This document shows positions 58,795-64,000 of a stretch of DNA of 64,000 bases, one piece after another. Each line of letters begins with the position of its first letter. Within the stretch, counting starts at the first letter, position 1. The stretch comes from JADJOM01 sp046327715. GTDB taxonomy: Bacteria; Gemmatimonadota; Gemmatimonadetes; Gemmatimonadales; GWC2-71-9. The notes beneath the pieces are model-generated. The model was not told where the DNA came from. It made no database searches and was given only the letters and a program-made list of their open reading frames with translations. The DNA is taken from assembly GCA_046327715.1 (NCBI GenBank), contig JAXLXY010000010.1, forward strand, positions 62,001 through 126,000, given 5' to 3'. The position numbers and the translations under genes were made by a program.

Positions 58795-60495
58795 ATGCCT
58801 CCCGCCCCCATCGCCTCCCTGACCCCGGCGGCCCTCGCCACGGCCACCTGGGACGACATCCGCCCGCTCTACCAGGACCTGCTCGACCGCCCGCTGGCCA
58901 CCCCGGAGATTCCGGGCTGGCTGGCCGAATGGTCGCGGCTGGAGGAGGTCGTGGGGGAGGCGGCGGCGCTGGCGATGATCGCCTATACCTGCGATACCAG
59001 CGATCCCGCCAAGGAGGCGGCGCACCTCCGGTTCTCGGGGGAGATCCTTCCCCGGCTGGAGGAGCTCGAGGTGCTGCTGGCGCGGCGCCTGCTCGAGACC
59101 GGCTACAGCCAGCCGGAGCTCGGCGTGACGCTGCAGCGCTTCCGCACCGGCGCCGAGCTGTTCCGCGAGGAGAACGTGCCCCTCGCCACCGAGGTGGAGG
59201 AGCTCTCCGCCCGCTACCAGAAGTTGACCGGCGGGCTCACCGTGCAGTGGGACGGCGTGGAGAAGACCCTCCCCGAGCTCCAGCCCTATCTCCAGGTGAC
59301 CGACCGCGCGGTGCGGGAGCGGGCCTTCCGGCTCGGCTCGGGGGCGTACGCCGAGCGGCGCGATGAGCTGGCGGGGATCTTCGACCAGCTGTTCGACCTG
59401 CGCTCCCGGATGGCGCGCAACGCCGGCTTCGCCGAGTACGAGAGCTACGCCTTCAAGTCCAAGTGCCGGTTCGACTACACCCCGGCCGACTGCCGCCGCT
59501 TCCACGAGTCGGTGGAGGAGGTCGTGGCGCCGGCGGTGGCGCGGGTGATGGAGCGGCGCCGGCAGCGGCTCGGCGTGGCCGAGCTCCGGCCCTGGGACAT
59601 CGGCCCCGATCCCGAGGGGCGGGAACCGTTGCGGCCGTTCCGGGAGCCGGAGGAGCTGGTGCAGGGCGGGCGGCGGGTGTTCGATCGGGTCTCGCCGGCG
59701 TTCGCGGCACACTACCAGACCATGATGGACGAGCAGCTGCTCGATCTCGGCGTGCGCAAGGGCAAGGCGCCGGGCGGCTACTGCGAGACGCTGCACTACC
59801 GGGGACGCCCCTTCATTTTCATGAACGCCGTCGGCGTGTTCGACGACGTCTCCACCCTGCTGCACGAGGCGGGGCACGCCTTCCATGCCTTCGAGTCGCA
59901 TCCCCTCCCGCTGGTCTGGGAGCGCCACCCCGGCCTCGAGATGTGCGAGCTCGCCTCGATGTCTATGGAGCTGCTGGCCGCGCCCTTCCTGGGCCGGCGG
60001 GACGGCGGCTTCTTCACCGAGGAGGAGCTGGTCCGGGCCCGGGTGGAGCACCTCGAGGACGTGCTGGTGACCCTGTCCCACGTGGCCTCGGTCGACGCCT
60101 TCCAGAGCTGGATCTACACCAGCGGCGAGGGGCGCGACGGGCTGGCCCGTGACCGGGCCTGGCTCCGGATCCGGGGCCGGTTCGAGCGGGGCGTCGACTG
60201 GAGCGGCCTCGAGCGGGAGCGGGTGGCCCGCTGGTACCGCCAGCTGCACATCTTCCTGTACCCGTTCTACTACATCGAATACGGCATCGCCCAGGTCGGG
60301 GCCCTCCAGGTCTGGCGCAACAGCCTGCGCGACCAGCCCGACGCGGTGGCCCGCTACCGGGCCGCGCTGGCCCTGGGCAACACCCGGTCGCTGCCCGAGC
60401 TCTACCGCGCCGCCGGCGTGGAGCTGAGCTTCGAGGCCGGGCTGATGCGGGAGCTGGTGGAGCTGGTCGAGGGGGAGCTGGAGAAGCTGCGGTAG
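58795..60495 (+). CDS. M3 family oligoendopeptidase (thimet type)
   Basis: A 566-residue zinc peptidase. LLHEAGHAFHAFE holds the HExxH, and the third ligand Glu lies in LEMCELASMSMELLA. Other segments: EEVEELSARYQKLTGGLTVQ, GGYCETLHYRGRPFIFMNAV, RWYRQLHIFLYPFYYIEYGI. Cytoplasmic oligopeptide degradation is the family role. ATG 58795 chosen; the frame runs further up through repeats, which cannot be coding. Confidence 0.92.
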   Translation: MPPAPIASLTPAALATATWDDIRPLYQDLLDRPLATPEIPGWLAEWSRLEEVVGEAAALAMIAYTCDTSDPAKEAAHLRFSGEILPRLEELEVLLARRLLETGYSQPELGVTLQRFRTGAELFREENVPLATEVEELSARYQKLTGGLTVQWDGVEKTLPELQPYLQVTDRAVRERAFRLGSGAYAERRDELAGIFDQLFDLRSRMARNAGFAEYESYAFKSKCRFDYTPADCRRFHESVEEVVAPAVARVMERRRQRLGVAELRPWDIGPDPEGREPLRPFREPEELVQGGRRVFDRVSPAFAAHYQTMMDEQLLDLGVRKGKAPGGYCETLHYRGRPFIFMNAVGVFDDVSTLLHEAGHAFHAFESHPLPLVWERHPGLEMCELASMSMELLAAPFLGRRDGGFFTEEELVRARVEHLEDVLVTLSHVASVDAFQSWIYTSGEGRDGLARDRAWLRIRGRFERGVDWSGLERERVARWYRQLHIFLYPFYYIEYGIAQVGALQVWRNSLRDQPDAVARYRAALALGNTRSLPELYRAAGVELSFEAGLMRELVELVEGELEKLR

Positions 60496-60496
60496 G

Positions 60497-60560
60497 CGGG
60501 AAGCGGGAATCGGGAAGCGGGAAGGGGGCAGGGGAACCGCCCAACCGCCGAACCGCCTCC
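60497..60560. repeat. GGGAAGC and CCGCCCAA short arrays
   Basis: Four GGGAAGC/GGGAATC units after the peptidase stop, then CCGCCCAACCGCCGAACCGCC. Both families occur elsewhere in this window. Confidence 0.8.
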
Positions 60561-60648
60561 TCCATTGCGCCCCCGGCCCCGCCGGGCAAGATTCTACCCC
60601 GCCCCGGGGCCCCCTGTCGGCCCGGTCTACCCCTGTCGGAGAGCGTGA

Positions 60649-60867
60649 ATGGCGAAGGAAGAAGGCATCGAGATGGAAGGCGTGGTCCAGGAAGTCCTCC
60701 CGGATCGCAATTACCGGGTCCTCCTGGAGAACGGCCACACGATCCTCGCCTACGCGGCCGGCAAGATGAGCAAGTTCAAGATCCGCGTCCTGGAAGGGGA
60801 CCGGGTCACGGTGGTCCTCTCCCCGTACGACCTGACCCGCGGCCGGGTCATCTACCGCCACAAGTAG
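60649..60867 (+). CDS. infA: Translation initiation factor IF-1
   Basis: A 72-residue S1-like OB-fold protein: GIEMEGVVQEVLPDRNYRVL, ENGHTILAYAAGKMSKFKIR, LEGDRVTVVLSPYDLTRGRV. Standard IF-1. GGAGAG precedes ATG 60649. No other ribosomal genes flank it here; it is next to a cold-shock gene. Confidence 0.97.
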   Translation: MAKEEGIEMEGVVQEVLPDRNYRVLLENGHTILAYAAGKMSKFKIRVLEGDRVTVVLSPYDLTRGRVIYRHK

Positions 60868-60910
60868 CCGGCCCCGGCGGGTGCGGGGTGTCGGGTGGAC
60901 AGGAACGCAA

Positions 60911-60940
60911 ACGGGGGCCGGTCTTTCGACCGGCCCCCGT
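60911..60940. terminator. Bidirectional terminator between infA and the cold-shock gene
   Basis: Perfect 12-bp stem ACGGGGGCCGGT / ACCGGCCCCCGT with CTTTCG loop. The minus strand continues TTTGCG, giving the better T run there. Genes converge. Confidence 0.92.
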
Positions 60941-60957
60941 CTGGTACGCCCGAAGGC

Positions 60958-61170
60958 TTACTTGACCTTGGTGACGTTTTCCGCCGCGGGACCCTTGGCG
61001 CCCTCGACGATGTCGAACTCAACCCGCTCACCTTCCGAGAGGCTGCGGAAGCCATCAGCCTTGATGGCAGTGTGGTGGACGAAGCAGTCCTTGGAGCCGT
61101 TTTCGGGCGTGATGAAACCATAACCCTTGGCGTCGTTGAACCACTTCACCGTGCCAGTGACGCGAGGCAT
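60958..61170 (-). CDS. Cold-shock domain protein
   Basis: A 70-residue CSD protein: TGTVKWFNDAKGYGFITPEN (RNP1 KGYGFI) and CFVHHTAIKADGFRSLSEGE (RNP2-like FVHH). ERVEFDIVEGAKGPAAENVT ends it. Binds single-stranded RNA/DNA. GGAG 9 bases before ATG 61170. A leader of about 200 bases precedes it, typical of regulated csp genes. Confidence 0.96.
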   Translation of the reverse strand: MPRVTGTVKWFNDAKGYGFITPENGSKDCFVHHTAIKADGFRSLSEGERVEFDIVEGAKGPAAENVTKVK

Positions 61171-61277
61171 GCTACTGTACTCCGTTCGGAAGGGGACATC
61201 GTCGGGGTCCGGAAGGTCCGGAAGCCACCGACAGGGACACTGGGCAGGGACTTTCCCGGCCCAATACTGCTGGAAGA

Positions 61278-61308
61278 AATAAAGACCCGAGCGTGGAAGC
61301 CCGGGTCT
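61278..61308 (-). terminator. Terminator-like hairpin in the cold-shock leader
   Basis: On the minus strand: AGACCCGGGC (61308-61299), a 6-base loop, GCTCGGGTCT (61292-61283; one mismatch in the stem), then TTTATT. It falls about 65-95 bases after the predicted transcript start and 110 before the ORF, so it could stop transcription in the leader (attenuation) or end a short RNA. Confidence 0.6.
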
Positions 61309-61379
61309 CGCAAGTTTCCTGTGGGGAGGACCTGCTCGATTGTACCCGGCCAAGCCATCTGGCCAATTCCAGCCGCACC

Positions 61380-61408
61380 TAATATCTGATTTTCTGTAAT
61401 TCCGTCAA
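61380..61408 (-). promoter_or_regulatory. Promoter of the cold-shock leader
   Basis: Minus strand TTGACG (61408-61403), 17-bp spacer, ATATTA (61385-61380), just after the kinase stop codon. Good -35 match; the -10 is moderate. Transcript would start near 61373. Confidence 0.7.
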
Positions 61409-61416
61409 GGGGGGGC

Positions 61417-63174
61417 CTAGGGCTTCCACCACCGGAGGGCCGCCTGGGCCCATTCCCCGCTCCGGCGCCGTAACCCCCGCGTGGTGGCCCGGTTGAGGGC
61501 CATCAGGAACTCCGCTGCCGAGGGGTAGCGCTGCTCCACCTCGGCGTGGAGGCCCCGTTCCAGGACCCGGGCCAGGTCTTCCCCGACGTCCGACCGGCGC
61601 TCCAGCAGCTCCGGCCGCTGGTTGGTGGTCTGCCGGGTGAGCACCTGCTCCACGGTCTGGCCGAAGAAGGGGGGCTCGCCCAGCAGGGCGTAGTAGGCCA
61701 CGGCCGCCAGGCTGTAGAGGTCGGAACGCTGGTCCACCCGTTCGCCCAGCAGCTGCTCCGGGCTGGCGAACATCGGGGTGCCGCTCTGGCTGGTGGCCCC
61801 GCCGAAGCGCCCCTGGCCCCGCAGCGCCAGCGCCAGGCCGAAGTCGGTGATCTGCAGCGACCCGGTCTGGTCGATCAGCATGTTCTCGGGCTTGAGGTCG
61901 CGGTGCACCAGGCCGCTCGCATGGGCCTGCGCCAGCGCGCTGAGCGACTCCTTGAGCAGCCGCACCACCCGCTCCACCGGGAGCGGGCCCTCCTTCTCCA
62001 CCAGCTGCGCCAGGTTGGGCCCCTTCACCAGCTCCATGGTGTACCACAGCAGCCCCGACCGCCCGCCGATGTCGTAGATCTGCACGATGTTCGCGTGGGA
62101 CAGCCGGCCCGCCAGCTGGGCCTCCCGCCGGAACCGTTCCACCACCGCCGGGTCGGCGGTCAGGTGCGGGTGCAGCACCTTGAGGGCCACCTCCCGCTCC
62201 AGGTGCAGGTCGCGCACCCGGTACACCCGCCCGTAGCCCCCCCGGCCCAGCAGCGAGAGCAGCTCGTAGTCGTCGCCCAGGGCGCGGCGGAGGCGCTTCT
62301 CCCAATGGCGCCCGTCGTCCGACTCGCCGGGGAGGAGGCGGGGGCTCACCTGCACCATGACCGCCGCGTTCTCGAAGGTCCCCGCGTCGCTGGCGAAGTC
62401 CTCCAGCATCTCCGCCGCGGAGAGGTAGCGGTCGTCGGCCACGGGGCGCAGCGCCCGGAGCAGGATCCGCTCGATGGCGCGGGGGCAGTTGGGCCGCAGC
62501 TCGGAGGGCGGGCGCAGCTCACGGGAGTCGAGCGGCGGCTCCTGGCCCGTCACGGCATAGTACAGGATGGCCCCGGCGGTGTAGATGTCGCTGGTGGGGT
62601 CGCCGGCGGCGCCGCCGCGCACCTCGGGGGCCATGAAGGCCTGCGCGCTCGCCATCTCGCCGGCCGGGATGGCGGGCAGGGTCCAGTTGGAGAAGCGCAG
62701 GTCGGTGACCGTGCCGCGCCCGCCCAGGTTCACCAGCAGCGAGGTCGGCGCGATCCGCCGCACGATCACGCCGTGGGCGTGGGCGTGCTCCAGGCCGCTC
62801 AGCACGTCGCGGGCGAGGATGTGCACGGCGGGGAAGGGGCGCGGGCCCCGCTGGGTTGCCTCGAGCAGGCTCTCCCCCTCGATCCAGTTCCCCACCCGGA
62901 AGGCGATGTCACCCACCACCCCGGCGTCGTACACGTGCCGGATGGCGGGGTGGTCGAGCTGGGCCAGCGCTTCCGCCTCGCGGAGGAACCAGGCCCGGGT
63001 CTGGTCATCGGGGTAGAGGTTGACGCGGAGGGAGACCCGCCGGGTGAGCAGCTTGTCCTGCGCGGTGAAGAGCACCCGCTCCCGGGAAGCGGCGACCATC
63101 GTCTCCAGGCGGAAGCGCTGGCCGAGGGCCGCTTCCACGCGTTCGAAGATGGTGAGGGGAGGGGGTGTCGTCAT
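61417..63174 (-). CDS. Pseudokinase-kinase tandem Ser/Thr protein kinase
   Basis: A 585-residue protein with two kinase domains. The C-terminal one (about 303-560) is complete: LLGRGGYGRVYRV, VALKVL (Lys332), VHRDLKPENMLI (424-433), DFGLA (444-448), and SPEQL. The N-terminal one (about 20-262) keeps the fold and MAPEV but lacks the catalytic Lys (SLRV) and HRD (reads VRR, 138-140), and its DFG reads DLR (158-160). So it is a pseudokinase. No extracellular domain or transmembrane helix is seen; the protein should be cytoplasmic. Signalling role inferred. Confidence 0.92.
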   Translation of the reverse strand: MTTPPPLTIFERVEAALGQRFRLETMVAASRERVLFTAQDKLLTRRVSLRVNLYPDDQTRAWFLREAEALAQLDHPAIRHVYDAGVVGDIAFRVGNWIEGESLLEATQRGPRPFPAVHILARDVLSGLEHAHAHGVIVRRIAPTSLLVNLGGRGTVTDLRFSNWTLPAIPAGEMASAQAFMAPEVRGGAAGDPTSDIYTAGAILYYAVTGQEPPLDSRELRPPSELRPNCPRAIERILLRALRPVADDRYLSAAEMLEDFASDAGTFENAAVMVQVSPRLLPGESDDGRHWEKRLRRALGDDYELLSLLGRGGYGRVYRVRDLHLEREVALKVLHPHLTADPAVVERFRREAQLAGRLSHANIVQIYDIGGRSGLLWYTMELVKGPNLAQLVEKEGPLPVERVVRLLKESLSALAQAHASGLVHRDLKPENMLIDQTGSLQITDFGLALALRGQGRFGGATSQSGTPMFASPEQLLGERVDQRSDLYSLAAVAYYALLGEPPFFGQTVEQVLTRQTTNQRPELLERRSDVGEDLARVLERGLHAEVEQRYPSAAEFLMALNRATTRGLRRRSGEWAQAALRWWKP

Positions 63175-63186
63175 CGGGTCCGGCGG

Positions 63187-63750
63187 TCAGCCCTCGGCCA
63201 GGAGGGGGGTGGGCCGGCTGCCGCGCCGTCGCTCGATCTGGCCCCGGTCGCCGCAGCGGCTGCGGCTGCACCACCGTCGGGATTGCTGCGGCGACTCGTC
63301 GGCGAACAGGAGTCCGCACGCCGGGTTGGCGCAGTGGCGTACCACCGCCAGCGGGTTGGCGAGGGTGGCCGCCGCCGACTGGGCGATCGCCTGCAGGGCC
63401 GCGGGCGGGCGCGCGGCCTGGAACCGCAGCCGCCAGCTGCCCCCGACCCGCACCAGCTGCTCGCGCCCGTCGAGCGCCCCCAGCCGCGCGTTGATCGCCT
63501 CGATGGCCCCGGGGGAGGGGCTGCGTCCCTCGTCCAGGGCGTGCGCCAGCGCCAGCAGCTTGGTCCGGAAGGCGCGGGCCTCCGCGAAGCCCGCGCGGTC
63601 GGCCGGCGGTTCCACCCGGACGGCCTTGGTCCACCGCAGCCACGCGCCGGGATCGGCGAGTGTGTCGGTGGGGCCGGGAGGGGTGTGCGCGGTGTTCACG
63701 AATTCGAGCCACAGCGCGTCGCCGAGCAGCAGGAACTCGGGATCGGCCAT
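63187..63750 (-). CDS. CGNR zinc-finger (ABATE-domain) protein
   Basis: A 187-residue protein. The N-terminal ABATE domain (LLLGDALWLEFVNTAHTPPG to LALAHALDEG) is followed by the zinc finger HCANPACGLLFADESPQQSR, RRWCSRSRCGDRGQIERRR, where the family CGNR reads CGDR. Stress-response transcription regulator by family. It is 12 bases upstream of the kinase gene, likely in one unit with it. Confidence 0.88.
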   Translation of the reverse strand: MADPEFLLLGDALWLEFVNTAHTPPGPTDTLADPGAWLRWTKAVRVEPPADRAGFAEARAFRTKLLALAHALDEGRSPSPGAIEAINARLGALDGREQLVRVGGSWRLRFQAARPPAALQAIAQSAAATLANPLAVVRHCANPACGLLFADESPQQSRRWCSRSRCGDRGQIERRRGSRPTPLLAEG

Positions 63751-63754
63751 GGGA

Positions 63755-64000
63755 TCAGGCGTCCTCGGCGGTCTGGACCGCGTCGCGGCCCCCCCGCTTG
63801 GCGCGGTAGAGCGCCAGGTCGGCGGCGCCGAGGATGGCGTCGGGTGTGGCGCCGTGACGGGGCGCCTCGGCGATGCCGATGCTGAGGGAGGGCCGGCCGT
63901 ATTCCGGGTGGGTCTTGCCCACCCCGGCCACCGCCCGCTGCACCCGGGACGCGAAGATCGTCGCCTCCTCGGCGCTCGTCATCGGCAGGATCACCAGGAA
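63755..64000 (-). CDS. GGDEF domain protein, C-terminal end (partial)
   Basis: The last 82 or so residues: ILPMTSAEEATIFASRVQRA, RPSLSIGIAEAPRHGATPDA, LGAADLALYRAKRGGRDAVQ. This is the end of a diguanylate cyclase domain (SIGIA and AD.ALYRAK motifs). The GG(D/E)EF site itself lies beyond the window, so activity cannot be judged. Cut by the window edge on its 5' side. Confidence 0.9.
   Translation of the reverse strand, partial: FLVILPMTSAEEATIFASRVQRAVAGVGKTHPEYGRPSLSIGIAEAPRHGATPDAILGAADLALYRAKRGGRDAVQTAEDA

Overview
The window is GC-rich and coding-dense on both strands, with many ATGA/GTGA stop-start overlaps. Its genes (tandem Ser/Thr kinase, Rhs toxins, type II secretion, secreted PIG-L hydrolase, DUF4412, DUF2339) and the many families of 7-9 bp microsatellite-like repeats between and inside genes suggest a diderm of the Gemmatimonadota type. 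This placement is an inference from gene content and style; no rRNA gene or phylogenetic marker here proves it. I saw no tRNA, rRNA or CRISPR array.

Layout. 0.1-3.4 kb: an uncharacterised envelope gene pair (TIGR03546/TIGR03545 type) and a CaCA cation exchanger. 3.5-6.5 kb: the three-gene proton-translocating transhydrogenase operon. 6.6-9.1 kb: a DUF4412 secreted protein and a flavin-reductase-like protein, divergent from a group 1/2 sigma-70 gene. 9.3-13.9 kb: a translationally coupled pair, pyruvate:ferredoxin oxidoreductase (nifJ) and a dihydroorotate-dehydrogenase-like protein. 14-15 kb: repeats, a REP-like element and a helical protein of unknown function. 15.6-27.1 kb: a type II secretion (T2SS) operon, gspE-G-F-H-I-J-K-L-M-C-D, bracketed by two sigma-54-activator-like AAA+ proteins. 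27.1-43.7 kb: an accessory Rhs polymorphic-toxin island. It holds one full-length 2.1 kb-codon Rhs toxin with immunity gene, two orphan Rhs tip cassettes with immunity genes on the opposite strand, a YefM-YoeB pair, three related HTH genes, a tyrosine recombinase, an orphan double-CXXCG immunity gene, secreted hypotheticals, a broken Rhs-metalloprotease gene and a decayed Rhs remnant. 44-45.2 kb: repeat-rich DNA around a small coiled-coil membrane protein. 45.2-48.7 kb: aconitase, divergent from a DUF971 protein. 48.8-58.5 kb: a seven-gene co-directional run (PIG-L hydrolase, ferric-type ABC transporter, MFS transporter, DUF2339). 58.8-64 kb: M3 peptidase, IF-1, a cold-shock protein with a leader terminator, a pseudokinase-kinase protein, a CGNR zinc-finger protein and the end of a GGDEF protein.

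How it fits together. The T2SS genes run without a visible terminator through a second AAA+ regulator into the giant Rhs gene 45 bp further on. The Rhs protein carries a Sec-type N-terminus, so a T2SS-exported, contact- or release-type toxin is a reasonable hypothesis. The island shows modular growth: the two orphan tip cassettes begin with an identical 54-bp stretch encoding the conserved Rhs core, and each toxin overlaps its immunity gene by exactly 4 nt. The most unusual feature of the whole window is that tandem GGGAACG-type repeats have entered the T2SS reading frames at least six times. They lie almost always just before the prepilin cleavage site or in the signal peptide or linkers, so protein leader sequences are built from microsatellite DNA.
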